From assembly GCF_041929205.1 (NCBI RefSeq), contig NZ_JBHFNT010000075.1: 64,000 nucleotides of DNA; one strand, written 5' to 3'. Source of the DNA: Floridanema evergladense (GTDB taxonomy: Bacteria; Cyanobacteriota; Cyanobacteriia; Cyanobacteriales; Aerosakkonemataceae). The notes beneath the pieces are model-generated. The model saw only the letters and a program-made list of their open reading frames with translations. It was not told the DNA's origin and ran no database searches. The position numbers and the translations under genes are program-made. Every line of letters starts with the position of its first letter. Position 1 is the stretch's first letter. Of this stretch, positions 8,691 to 16,838 are shown piece after piece.

Positions 8691-9194
8691 ATGCAACGAA
8701 ACTCTTCCCCAAATTCATGGTTGAATATTTTAGTCCCATTATCCTTAATTCTAGGTTTAGTTCTATTACTTAACCTCGACATAGAACAACCAACCAAAGA
8801 ATCTGTAGCAGTAAATCCTGTTGAAATTTGGGTCAATCCAATAGTTAGTTACTTAGCTGCTGGTGCAGAAATCGCAGCCGCAGCAATTATTGGATTTGGA
8901 GTTTTTCGCAGTGTTTTTGCTTATGTTGGCAGTTTATTTTCCCGTTCAAAAAAACGCTTGGACAGCACTGAATCAATTAGATTACGATTAGGTCGTACCC
9001 TAGTTTTAGGACTAGAATTTACCGTAGCTGCTGACATCTTGCGTACAGTTGTTGCTCCCACTAGACCAGATATTTTAAACTTAGCTACCATTGTTTTTTT
9101 ACGAACTTTACTTAACTACTTTTTGGAACAAGAAATTCAGCAAGTAGAACAGCGTAATCAATCTGATAAATATCCAAATGAATCTCTCAATTAA
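8691..9194 (+). CDS. DUF1622 family membrane protein
   Basis: A 167-residue protein with an N-terminal hydrophobic segment (about residues 9-27), a second around residues 50-75 (AAGAEIAAAAIIGFGVF), and the DUF1622 hallmark ESIRLRLGRTLVLGLEFTVAADILRT followed by TIVFLRTLLNYFLEQEI, written here in pieces. DUF1622 proteins are small multi-pass membrane proteins of unknown function. It lies 59 bases after the GT2 gene and 15-24 before the radical SAM gene, so it may be cotranscribed. The N-terminal extension of about 35 residues before the domain is longer than in many members. Confidence 0.8.
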   Translation: MQRNSSPNSWLNILVPLSLILGLVLLLNLDIEQPTKESVAVNPVEIWVNPIVSYLAAGAEIAAAAIIGFGVFRSVFAYVGSLFSRSKKRLDSTESIRLRLGRTLVLGLEFTVAADILRTVVAPTRPDILNLATIVFLRTLLNYFLEQEIQQVEQRNQSDKYPNESLN

Positions 9195-9218
9195 TCAATA
9201 TTTAATTAGGTGAAAATC

Positions 9219-10205
9219 ATGCAACTACCCACTTATTTACAAATTGAACCAGTTGGACAATGTAATTTACGCTGTCAAATGTGTGCAATTCAATTTCGTA
9301 AAGATAACCCTCCAGCTTTGATGAAATTTGAGACTTTTACTCAGATTATTGAGCAATTTCCTACATTACAAGAATTGCATCTTCAGGGATTAGGTGAACC
9401 GATGATGCACCCGCAATTTTTTGATATGGTGACTTACGCTGCTAACAAAGGAATTCGGGTTACAACTAACTCCAATTTGACCCTTTTAAATCAAAAACGT
9501 GCTGAACAATGTGTTACTAGCGGTCTCGATCGCCTCCATATTTCCATTGATGGTGCGATCGCAGAAACTTATAACAAAATTCGTGTTGGTTCCAATTTTG
9601 AACAGGTAGTTAACAACTTAGAATTAGTCTTAGAAAAGCGGCAAAAATTTGCTAGTAAAACTCCCCATATTCACCTAGTAATGGTAATCATGCAGCAAAA
9701 CTTACATGAATTACCAGAGTTAGTAAAGTTAGCAAATAAATGGTCAGTAGAACAGTTTTTTGTGCAGCATTTATGTCATGATTTTGGAGAGTCAACTTTA
9801 CCAGCAACTTATCAACCAATGCGAGAGTTTGTGCAATCACAAACGCTACTAGAAGAAGATAGCCAAAAAGTAGAATATTACTTTAATGAAGCTAGAAGTT
9901 TAGCCCAAAGTTTGGGTGTTAATTTGCGTTTACCTCGAACAAAACCACGCCTGCATCCACCAGGGACACCTGGACAAAAAAGATGTGATTGGCCTTGGAG
10001 AGGTGCTTATATTAGTTATCAGGGTTATGCAATGCCTTGTTGTATGGTTTCTACGCCCGATCGCATTAATTTCGGCAACGTAACAGAACAAGGAGTTGAT
10101 AACACTTGGAACAGCAAAGATTATCAGTCATTTCGAGATAAATTAGCCTCAGATGAACCGCCAGAAATTTGTCGTTCTTGTTCCATTTATTCAGGTACTT
10201 TTTGA
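9219..10205 (+). CDS. Radical SAM enzyme with SPASM-type C terminus
   Basis: A 328-residue radical SAM protein. The 4Fe-4S motif CNLRCQMC gives C15, C19 and C22 near the N terminus. The TIM-barrel core follows, with GLGEPMMHP and SIDGA motifs. A Cys-containing C-terminal segment (GYAMPCCMV, then EICRSCSIYSG) matches a SPASM/twitch auxiliary cluster. I chose ATG 9219 because TTAGG sits at a good distance upstream; a GTG at 9210 would add three residues. In glycan islands such enzymes often epimerise, deoxygenate or otherwise modify sugars, but peptide modification is also possible. Substrate is unknown. Confidence 0.85.
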   Translation: MQLPTYLQIEPVGQCNLRCQMCAIQFRKDNPPALMKFETFTQIIEQFPTLQELHLQGLGEPMMHPQFFDMVTYAANKGIRVTTNSNLTLLNQKRAEQCVTSGLDRLHISIDGAIAETYNKIRVGSNFEQVVNNLELVLEKRQKFASKTPHIHLVMVIMQQNLHELPELVKLANKWSVEQFFVQHLCHDFGESTLPATYQPMREFVQSQTLLEEDSQKVEYYFNEARSLAQSLGVNLRLPRTKPRLHPPGTPGQKRCDWPWRGAYISYQGYAMPCCMVSTPDRINFGNVTEQGVDNTWNSKDYQSFRDKLASDEPPEICRSCSIYSGTF

Positions 10206-10221
10206 ATTTTTTCGTTCGCAG

Positions 10222-10270
10222 CAATTACTCGGACATTAAACCCGTAGGGTCAGTGTCCGACGAGTAATTG
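10222..10270. repeat. Long inverted repeat downstream of radical SAM gene
   Basis: CAATTACTC and GGACA on the left pair with TGTCC and GAGTAATTG on the right, with a three-base bulge (GAC/GTC-type) and an inner ACCC/GGGT pair. The hairpin starts 17 bases after the radical SAM stop. It lacks a clean T run on the plus strand, so it may be a mobile palindrome or an attenuator-like structure rather than a canonical terminator. Confidence 0.6.
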
Positions 10271-10347
10271 TTGTATACTTCTACTCAGTTATATGATAAA
10301 AAGTTACAATATATACTTAGTTAATTAGTCAGATTTGATGGGAGGAT

Positions 10348-10710
10348 ATGCCCAGTTCACCAGCACCATATCGAGGGAGGGTACAAGCTCAAGGAGAAGA
10401 TATCGAGCAGCATGGTGGCTACAGCTGCTCTTGGGCACAAGACAACCCTGTTAGCGATCGAGAAGGCTTATTATTTCTTGCTAAAATTGAAGCACAATGC
10501 AGCGATCATCAAAAAGAACTACGAAAAGTCCCCTTTGCTAAGGCTAGACGTTTTGTTAAACAGGCGAGTGAGCAAGGTGGTGTTGGCCCTGAAGCCCAGC
10601 CACCCTCATTTCAAGATCCTAAGCGTGATAGGCGTAAGTATAATAGTGTTCGTGTTGATATTGAGATTATAAGTGGTCTGACCTTTGTCCCTTTTCAAGA
10701 ACCACAATGA
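10348..10710 (+). CDS. Uncharacterised 120 aa protein, coupled to the next gene
   Basis: A 120-residue, highly polar protein, not recognised with confidence. It starts with a short Pro-rich stretch (MPSSPAPYRGRVQAQGEDIE), has a charged helical centre rich in Lys, Arg and Glu, and ends in a short RVDIEIISGLTFVPF strand segment. No signal peptide or membrane segment is visible. The end overlaps the next ATG by four bases (ATGA), which is the best evidence that this frame is translated rather than the hydrophobic alternative frame at 10412-10672. A GGAGG lies only two bases before the ATG, so the true start could be slightly different. It could be a partner, inhibitor or antitoxin-like subunit of the 554-residue protein. 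Confidence 0.6.
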   Translation: MPSSPAPYRGRVQAQGEDIEQHGGYSCSWAQDNPVSDREGLLFLAKIEAQCSDHQKELRKVPFAKARRFVKQASEQGGVGPEAQPPSFQDPKRDRRKYNSVRVDIEIISGLTFVPFQEPQ

Positions 10711-12371
10711 CAACTATCCTCGCCAACGTACAACAATTGTTAGACTCCGGCAATATTGACGGAGCCAGAGAAGAAGTTGCAAAAAGCCTCAACAACCTAA
10801 AAGCGGTGGATGCCAGTATTCGAGATTTTGCGGCACTACTGGCTTTGGGATCGGAAAACGCTTTAGAAATAGGCTTGGGAGTATTGGGACGTGAACTTCT
10901 GAAGAAGGATGAGGAAGTCAACATTGAAGCGATCTGGCTACTTCTTGCAGCAGTATTATCTAGACAGAACATCACTCCTGATAGTCCATCAAGAATAAGT
11001 ATTCTTGGGCTTACCTCTTGTATCGAAAATTGGGAATTACCTATTTTTGCCTTACTGACTCCTGCATTAGACTCTTTTTTCCAGGTTAGTCTTTCTGAAG
11101 GAAGTCCGCTTATTGCTGAACAAACTCTGGACTTCATCGCTACTTGGGGAGAGAGTTATGCAAAAGCTCCTCGTACAAAGAAGCAACTTAAAGAGCTTAA
11201 ATCTCTTACTACGTCGCTGCTGGATAAGGTAGATGATTTGGAGTTAAAAGATGAATGGGCTGAAGGACTGGATACATTCTTTCAATCAGCAGATGATCGG
11301 AAATATTCTGATGAACGTATTTGGTCTGCGGCGAGTGATTTGCTAAAAAAAATCTATACTTCTAAAATTTTGAATAATGATACAGAATCAAAAAAATATT
11401 CAAGGACAAAAGAGAATATATCTCGACTAATTATTTCATCTCTTGCAGCACTTGGAACAATCCTTGGTGATGATGGCTTATCAGTTGCAGTTCGGATAAA
11501 TAATCCTAAAGAAAATAACTCTTGGTCAGTTGTTGCTAGTGCAATTGATAAGTTAGAGCGATTATTTCAAGAAGTTGCAGATGTAATTCCTAGTATATCT
11601 AAATTGCCCAAATTTACTCCTGCACAGGCAATTCCAGGATCGTGGACAATCATTCTTCACATAAGTCTCAATTCTAATCAATCAACCGAGCTTGCAACAG
11701 CAATCAAATCTATTTCCTCAATAGAATATAATGGAGAAAATGAAAACAACTCATCTCTGGCTGATAGCTGGCGAGACTGTGTAGCAAGATTAAAACAAGA
11801 CGACTTGCGAGTATACATGGCTGTTTCTACTAATGATCCAAAATTGCGCGTTGTTAGATCAATCTCTACAGAAGATATAGATAAAGTCAACTTTCAAGAG
11901 TCTGTCCAGCCCAATATTAGGGTTCTCTCTCGTGACGTTCCACAAGCTGACAACCTTGAACGAGTTTTAGATTTCGCATCGCTATTGATTCAATATCCAT
12001 CGTCGCCACAAATTGTTCGACAAAAGTTCTCAGAAATAGAAGGAATTACGGACAGACAGTTATCTTACTATCGAAGAGCAGTAGAAATTCTTGGTCTTGC
12101 TGATGAACGTGGGCGACCAACTACTGCCTGTTCTATACTTAACCGTCTTTCAATAGAAGCAAAAATGAGATTCCTAACTTACCAATTTATATCATCAAAT
12201 GTTGGAGCAGCATGGTTTAACTGGCAAAGTGCAAACGATCTTTCAGAAATTCAGCCTGAAACAGCAGTTACGTTCTTAACTGAAGTATGTCCCTCACTTT
12301 CAGAAAGTACAGCTAGAAGACGTGCTCAAACACTAGAATCTTGGTTAAAAATATTTATTGAATACTGGTAA
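10707..12371 (+). CDS. Uncharacterised 554 aa protein with C-terminal wHTH-like region
   Basis: A 554-residue soluble protein without a family I can name with certainty. The first ~220 residues are predicted mostly helical and resemble a HEAT/TPR-like solenoid. A central part (about 300-410) includes a beta-rich PGSWTIILHISL stretch. The C terminus (about 430-550) looks like two helical DNA-binding-type units: ITDRQLSYYRRAVEILGL, then ERGRPT, and later SLSESTARRRAQTLESWLKI. The latter arrangement is seen in proteins linked to restriction-type systems (DUF7226-like), but this is from memory and tentative. It is coupled by ATGA to the 120-residue gene and sits as an island between glycan genes, suggesting horizontal arrival. 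Confidence 0.75.
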   Translation: MTTILANVQQLLDSGNIDGAREEVAKSLNNLKAVDASIRDFAALLALGSENALEIGLGVLGRELLKKDEEVNIEAIWLLLAAVLSRQNITPDSPSRISILGLTSCIENWELPIFALLTPALDSFFQVSLSEGSPLIAEQTLDFIATWGESYAKAPRTKKQLKELKSLTTSLLDKVDDLELKDEWAEGLDTFFQSADDRKYSDERIWSAASDLLKKIYTSKILNNDTESKKYSRTKENISRLIISSLAALGTILGDDGLSVAVRINNPKENNSWSVVASAIDKLERLFQEVADVIPSISKLPKFTPAQAIPGSWTIILHISLNSNQSTELATAIKSISSIEYNGENENNSSLADSWRDCVARLKQDDLRVYMAVSTNDPKLRVVRSISTEDIDKVNFQESVQPNIRVLSRDVPQADNLERVLDFASLLIQYPSSPQIVRQKFSEIEGITDRQLSYYRRAVEILGLADERGRPTTACSILNRLSIEAKMRFLTYQFISSNVGAAWFNWQSANDLSEIQPETAVTFLTEVCPSLSESTARRRAQTLESWLKIFIEYW

Positions 12372-12480
12372 AAGCAAGAAGCAAATTACACAGTACATCA
12401 ACATTTGACCATAAAATAGTGTTGGATTATGTGGCAGATGAAAACAACTCTTTTACCTTAGATTTAGAAGTTTTATAAAT
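12372..12480. other. Gap with possible short gene remnant
   Basis: Between the 554-residue gene and the methyltransferase, a frame starting at GTG 12421 (VLDYVADENNSFTLDLEVL) runs for 19 codons to TAA at 12476-12478, without a ribosome site. It may be the tail of a gene cut when the 10.3-12.4 kb pair arrived. I cannot assign it to a family. Confidence 0.25.
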
Positions 12481-13257
12481 ATGACTTCTCCTCCCCTGCA
12501 CTTAGACACCGAAACTTTCCGCAAATTACTACAATTACAAGGGCCATCATTAGGCTTATGGCGGGCAGCGGAAATAGCAGTTTTACGGCAACAAAAATAC
12601 GATCGCCCTATCCTAGACTTAGGCTGTGGAGATGGCTTAGTAACCTCAATGGTATTACCACAAGTTGAAATCGGAATTGATCCCAACGAAACCGCATTAA
12701 TTCAAGCAGAAAGTCGCAAAATATACGATCGCCTAATCCCCCTCCCCCTTGAAAAAGCAAATATTCCCGATGCCAGCATCAGCACAATTATTAGTAACTC
12801 CGTATTAGAACACATACCCGAATTAGATCTCATCCTTCAGACAGTTGCCCGAATCTTAAAACCCGGTGGAAAATTAATTTCAACCACACCCACAGAAGCC
12901 TTCAGTCAATGGCTTACCCTACCCATTAAACCCTACTCCAATTGGCGCAACCGTCAACTACAACACCTAAATTTATGGTCTGTAAAAACCTGGACAGAGC
13001 ATTTAGAAAAAGTAGGTTTTAAAGTGGAAATAATTCAACCAATTTTAAACCGGGAATTAGTTAGTATTTGGGATGTTTTAGAACTTTTGCAGCAAATTTG
13101 GATTGCTAAAAAACGGGTTTTTGGAGTTGTTTGGCGACGCATTCCACCATCCACAATCGATAAAATGGCAGAGTGGTTTTCTCACTTAGATCTTGCCACT
13201 TCTACAACTGGTGGAGGTCGCTTAATTGTAGCCAGAAAAATTGATATTAACCTTTAA
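12481..13257 (+). CDS. Class I SAM-dependent methyltransferase
   Basis: A 258-residue UbiE/Methyltransf_11-type enzyme. The SAM loop ILDLGCGDGLVTSMV lies near residues 39-53, followed by the acidic motif IGIDPN. The post-I motif is ISNSVLEHIPELDLI and then ILKPGGKLISTTP. The rest carries two hydrophobic/aromatic stretches that may bind the acceptor. In a glycan island it most likely methylates a sugar, a common cap in polysaccharide biosynthesis. It sits 19 bases upstream of a GT2 start, so the two are cotranscribed. Confidence 0.82.
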   Translation: MTSPPLHLDTETFRKLLQLQGPSLGLWRAAEIAVLRQQKYDRPILDLGCGDGLVTSMVLPQVEIGIDPNETALIQAESRKIYDRLIPLPLEKANIPDASISTIISNSVLEHIPELDLILQTVARILKPGGKLISTTPTEAFSQWLTLPIKPYSNWRNRQLQHLNLWSVKTWTEHLEKVGFKVEIIQPILNRELVSIWDVLELLQQIWIAKKRVFGVVWRRIPPSTIDKMAEWFSHLDLATSTTGGGRLIVARKIDINL

Positions 13258-13276
13258 TTTTTCCCATCTCCGAATC

Positions 13277-14125
13277 ATGGCAACTGTCGATATTTTGCTT
13301 CCAACTTGTAACCGCTTAGAATCCCTAATTTTTACCCTCTCCGGTATAGCATCCCAAACATTAACAGATATTCATGTAATTATTGCCGATCAAAGTTCCC
13401 AAACTGTTGAAAATTCACCAATAGTTAAAACCATAACCCGCCTAATAGAAACTAGAGGCGGTTCTGTTGAATATCATTATCGCTTTCCTTCCCAAGGAAT
13501 TACCGAACAACGCGATTTTTTGCTCGATCGCGCCACTGCTGGCAGCGTTTTATATCTCGACGATGACGTATTTATGGAACCTTGGGTAGTCGATCGACTT
13601 TGGCAAACTTTGATAACTCAAAAATGCGGTTTTGTTGGCGCTTTTCCCACTGGTTTATCTTATCGTGAAGATGTGCGTCTTCAGCAACAAATTGTTGAAT
13701 TTTGGGAAGGTTCCGTACATCCAGAAATTGTTAATCCCGGTTCTCCACAATGGGAAAGATGGCAGTTACATCGAGCAGCAAATTTATATCATGTGAATCA
13801 GAGATTACCACTAGGAGAAACTCGACTTTATAAAGTTGCTTGGATTGCTTCTTGCATCCTTTACGATCGAGAAAAATTATTAGAAATTGGCGGTTTTTCC
13901 TTTTGGACAAAGTTGCCAAGATATCATTCGGGAGAAGAAGTTTTAGTCCAAAATATTTTAATGCGAAAATGGGGCGGATGTGCCATTATTCCTTCAGGAA
14001 CCTATCATGCAGAAGTGCCATCAACCGTACTTAATGATAAGGGAACAGTTGACGGACACGCCTTAGATCTTTTGCCCGAAATGATTAAAAAATATACACC
14101 AGAAGATACTCCTTTGTTCAGATGA
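13277..14125 (+). CDS. Glycosyltransferase family 2
   Basis: A 282-residue soluble GT2 enzyme, counted from ATG 13277 (MATVDILLPTCNRLESL); an earlier ATG at 13241 overlaps the methyltransferase stop region and adds a non-homologous leader. Motifs are IIADQSS, the DxD-type YLDDDVFMEPW and the HSGEEVLVQ acidic segment with catalytic Glu. It has no membrane segment. The N terminus is nearly the same as the stub at 4134, so the two come from related GT2 genes. Acceptor unknown, but context points to the heptose-containing glycan. Confidence 0.85.
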   Translation: MATVDILLPTCNRLESLIFTLSGIASQTLTDIHVIIADQSSQTVENSPIVKTITRLIETRGGSVEYHYRFPSQGITEQRDFLLDRATAGSVLYLDDDVFMEPWVVDRLWQTLITQKCGFVGAFPTGLSYREDVRLQQQIVEFWEGSVHPEIVNPGSPQWERWQLHRAANLYHVNQRLPLGETRLYKVAWIASCILYDREKLLEIGGFSFWTKLPRYHSGEEVLVQNILMRKWGGCAIIPSGTYHAEVPSTVLNDKGTVDGHALDLLPEMIKKYTPEDTPLFR

Positions 14126-14432
14126 TGTATACTTGTTTATTTGAGTTGGTTTATATCAGTGGTTTTTTTGAAATTTTAGGCGGGATTGGGTTATTAATTC
14201 CCCTAGTTAGTGTAAGCTGTTCCGCATTTAAATTGGATTGTTTGGAAACAGAAGAAAATTCGTCTAATTCTCTCCCCTGCCCCCCCTGCTCCCCTGCTCC
14301 CCTGCTCCCCTGCAATCTTAATAAGTGATTTAAATGCGTGACAGCTTAGCAGCAGCTTATCGCACCTTTGATGCCCGAAACTCTGCAATTCTGCTTCAAG
14401 ATGCTTTTGGCATTGTACCTTTGCACAATTGA
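14122..14432 (+). pseudogene. DoxX-like remnant split by a MITE
   Basis: From ATG 14122, overlapping the GT2 stop, the frame encodes a hydrophobic fragment whose core GFFEILGGIGLLIPLVS matches the third helix region of DoxX-family proteins. It then runs into the inverted-repeat element at 14213-14348. Taking out the element with one TA restores GTA GCA GCA GCT, i.e. V-A-A-A, which continues the helix, and the frame then runs to TGA 14430-14432. Even repaired the product is far shorter than DoxX proteins (about 130-170 residues), so the gene was already broken. Confidence 0.5.
14213..14348 (+). mobile_element. MITE copy 1, TA-flanked, 136 bp
   Basis: Begins TAAGCTGTTCCGCATTTAAA and ends with ATTTAAATGCGTGACAGCTTA-type sequence, giving imperfect terminal inverted repeats of about 20 bases with TA at both ends. 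The interior has a run of CCCCTGCT units. No coding capacity. The second copy is at 35349-35475 in opposite orientation. The TA ends and size match non-autonomous derivatives of Tc1/mariner-IS630 elements. No matching transposase gene is in the window. Confidence 0.75.
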
Positions 14433-15604
14433 CCAGAATTATCTCCCAAACATCCTAACAACAAAGCCAGACGAATTTGCATTGCTTCATCAAATTTTCG
14501 GGGATCGAGTCCGGTTAAAGAAGTGATTTTTTCTAAGCGATAACTAAGCGTATTGCGATGAATAGAAAGTTGTTTTGCTGTGGAGGAAGGACAACAATTT
14601 TCTAAGAAAAAAGCATCTAAGGTTTTGATTAAATCTTTTTCTTGTTCCAAAGGACTAAGTAAATGCTTTGCTAAATCAATTTTAGTATTTTCATCAGCAA
14701 TTCCGATAAATGCTGCTATTCCCAATTCATCTAAACAATGCACTTTGTTTTTGCCCTGAAATCGTCGCCCAAGGGAAACTGCTGCACAGGCATCTTGATA
14801 AGATTTCGCTAATCCTTGAATTCCGGGATGATGGCGACCTATACCAATACTAATTGCCGTTTTTGTGTCTGATGTTAATCTTGATATTAATGCTGAACCT
14901 GCCCTTTTTAAGGCAACTAAATTTGCCCAAGAAGGATTATATTCGTCTTCGGAATTAGCCCAAAGTACTAAATCTTGGGTGCTGCTTGCTTTTAAAACTG
15001 CTACTTCGCCATTACCAATATAAGCGCAAATTGTGTCATTGGGAAGATGGAAAAAACTGACAATACTGTTAATTATATGTTGCGCTCTTTGCCAAATCCA
15101 TTTATCATTAATTTCATGATTGCTAATGGAAGGTAAAATATAATCTGCGGCATCAATTAAAATTACGGCACGGGGACGAGTGAAGTCCATTCCTAATATT
15201 TGACCTTGGCGTAAAATGTCTGTTTCGTTAATAATTGCACCGCTAAGTAGGTCGTGAATAAATTTATTTTTTAATTCATGTTGGGCAGGTAATTGAGCGA
15301 CTGCTACTGTTTGATTGACGATCATTTCTACTAGCATTTGGGCTAAACGTGGGGAAATGTTTTCGCCTTCTGCGGTTTTGGCAATGATTACTTCGCCTGT
15401 ATCATTAGCAATTTGAATGGGGATGCGAATTAAAGGAATTGCTGTGGGAAATGAGGGATAAAGTGTGTTGTGGGGAGTTTGCGCGATCGCATTTCCCCCA
15501 TCATCCACCACTAACACCGCAGCACACAAAAGTTCCGCAACTCTCTCTGCTAAAATATTCGCAATTCGTTGGAATTGTTTAGTTACTATCTTCAAGCAAT
15601 TCAC
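14396..15604 (-). CDS. PucR/CdaR-family transcriptional regulator
   Basis: A 402-residue regulator. The N terminus (about 1-130) resembles the sugar-diacid/GAF-like sensor, with LCAAVLVVDDGGNAIAQTP. A middle GGDEF-like domain follows (SIGIGRHHPGIQGLAKSYQDA). The C terminus has the PucR-type HTH (LSIHRNTLSYRLEKITSLTG, residues about 350-370). Members activate or repress purine or sugar-acid catabolism genes. Here it faces convergently into the glycan island, which suggests it may sense a sugar intermediate, but target genes are unknown. The 3' end lies 47 bases past the MITE. Confidence 0.85.
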   Translation of the reverse strand: MNCLKIVTKQFQRIANILAERVAELLCAAVLVVDDGGNAIAQTPHNTLYPSFPTAIPLIRIPIQIANDTGEVIIAKTAEGENISPRLAQMLVEMIVNQTVAVAQLPAQHELKNKFIHDLLSGAIINETDILRQGQILGMDFTRPRAVILIDAADYILPSISNHEINDKWIWQRAQHIINSIVSFFHLPNDTICAYIGNGEVAVLKASSTQDLVLWANSEDEYNPSWANLVALKRAGSALISRLTSDTKTAISIGIGRHHPGIQGLAKSYQDACAAVSLGRRFQGKNKVHCLDELGIAAFIGIADENTKIDLAKHLLSPLEQEKDLIKTLDAFFLENCCPSSTAKQLSIHRNTLSYRLEKITSLTGLDPRKFDEAMQIRLALLLGCLGDNSGQLCKGTMPKAS

Positions 15605-15634
15605 CCCCTTAATTGTCTTAAGTTTTTCCTAAAT

Positions 15635-16711
15635 CTAACAATTGATTAATAATGATTCTTCCAATAATTTCACCGCTTCCCTAACAACTTCATCAGGTGA
15701 AATATCTAAACATTCCATTTGATAAGGACATTGAAATCCATAACAAGGAGAACATTCTGTAGAACGGCGTAAAAGTTTTTTTGGGGCATTTCTTGGTTGC
15801 CATTGACTTTCTAATTCAGTACCAGAATATAAAACTATTATCGGCTTTGAAAAAGCCTCAGCTATGTGCATTGTTCCCGAATTATTAGCTATGACTAAAC
15901 TGCTACGTTTGACAATTGCTGCTAGTTCTGGAATAGAAGTTTTTCCAACTAAAGAAACAACATTTTTCTGATTTAAAATAGGTTTGAATAATTCAGTTTC
16001 TCGATCGCTCCCCACCACCACAACTTTTAACTTAGTTTCCGCAGCTAACATTGACGCGACAGTAGCAAAACGCTCGATATCATAGCGACGAGCCGCACAA
16101 CTAGCACCGGGAGCTAAAATAATAAAAGGCTGATTTGGGGCAATACCTACATTAAAAAGTAAGCGATCGCCATCCCTCTGCATTTCCTCAGTTAGAGATA
16201 ATTCTAAATGGCGACCTTCAGCTTTAAAACCAACAGATTCTAACAGGAATAAATTGCGATCGACTTGATGAAAATCATCTGGCAACGACTTCACCCATTG
16301 AGAAAGTACGCTACCGCCAAACTCTTTTGATTGACCAATCCTTAGCGGAATTCCAGCCAAATAACAAATATATGCTGGCGGATAAGGTGATTGGGAAAAA
16401 CTCGTAAAAATTAGCGCCACATCGAAAATTTCCGCCTTAATTTTGGCAATTAAACTTTCTTCTCTAGCGGGATCTAACGGCATCACCCAACTCGCATCTT
16501 GCCAAACAACTCTCTGCACGATCGCGCGATCGACCCAAGGTAATAAAGGCGCAACTTGACTGCCAGCCGGAGATGCCATTAAAGTAATTGACGCATTTGG
16601 TAAATGAGAACGTAAAGTCCTTAAAGCTGGACTAAGCATTACTACATCGCCAATATTATCCAACCGAACTACCAGAATACGTTGGACATTTTGCCACTCA
16701 ATGGGTAACAT
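15635..16711 (-). CDS. Glycosyltransferase family 9 (heptosyltransferase-like)
   Basis: A 358-residue GT9 enzyme. I start at ATG 16711 (MLPIEWQNV) because AAGGAG is six bases upstream; a TTG at 16729 would put that site inside the gene. Motifs are ILVVRLDNIGDVVMLSPALR and ANNSGTMHIAEAFSKPIIVL, with a Cys-rich C terminus (ECSPCYGFQCPYQMEC). It is the third GT9 of the island, on the minus strand, 30 bases from the PucR gene start, so the two may be cotranscribed. Confidence 0.87.
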   Translation of the reverse strand: MLPIEWQNVQRILVVRLDNIGDVVMLSPALRTLRSHLPNASITLMASPAGSQVAPLLPWVDRAIVQRVVWQDASWVMPLDPAREESLIAKIKAEIFDVALIFTSFSQSPYPPAYICYLAGIPLRIGQSKEFGGSVLSQWVKSLPDDFHQVDRNLFLLESVGFKAEGRHLELSLTEEMQRDGDRLLFNVGIAPNQPFIILAPGASCAARRYDIERFATVASMLAAETKLKVVVVGSDRETELFKPILNQKNVVSLVGKTSIPELAAIVKRSSLVIANNSGTMHIAEAFSKPIIVLYSGTELESQWQPRNAPKKLLRRSTECSPCYGFQCPYQMECLDISPDEVVREAVKLLEESLLINC

Positions 16712-16782
16712 TTGCATCTCCTTGGGCAAGAGTGGAAATTACAACACTTCTTCAAAAATTAAATGCGTTCTGTAGAACTTTT

Positions 16783-16810
16783 GTAGAGACGTTGTATACA
16801 ACGTCTCTAC
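16783..16810. repeat. Perfect 28 bp palindrome
   Basis: GTAGAGACGTTGTA followed by its exact complement TACAACGTCTCTAC. It lies between two same-strand GT9 genes. It is a known style of dispersed cyanobacterial palindrome and could also stall transcription between the two genes. Confidence 0.8.
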
Positions 16811-16838
16811 CTTGATTGGAGATTTTCGCTCGGCATTT

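Noticed and set aside
10412..10672. A hydrophobic 86-codon frame inside 10348-10710.
   Set aside because: It has no ribosome site, does not couple to the next gene, and conflicts with the ATGA-linked 120-codon frame.
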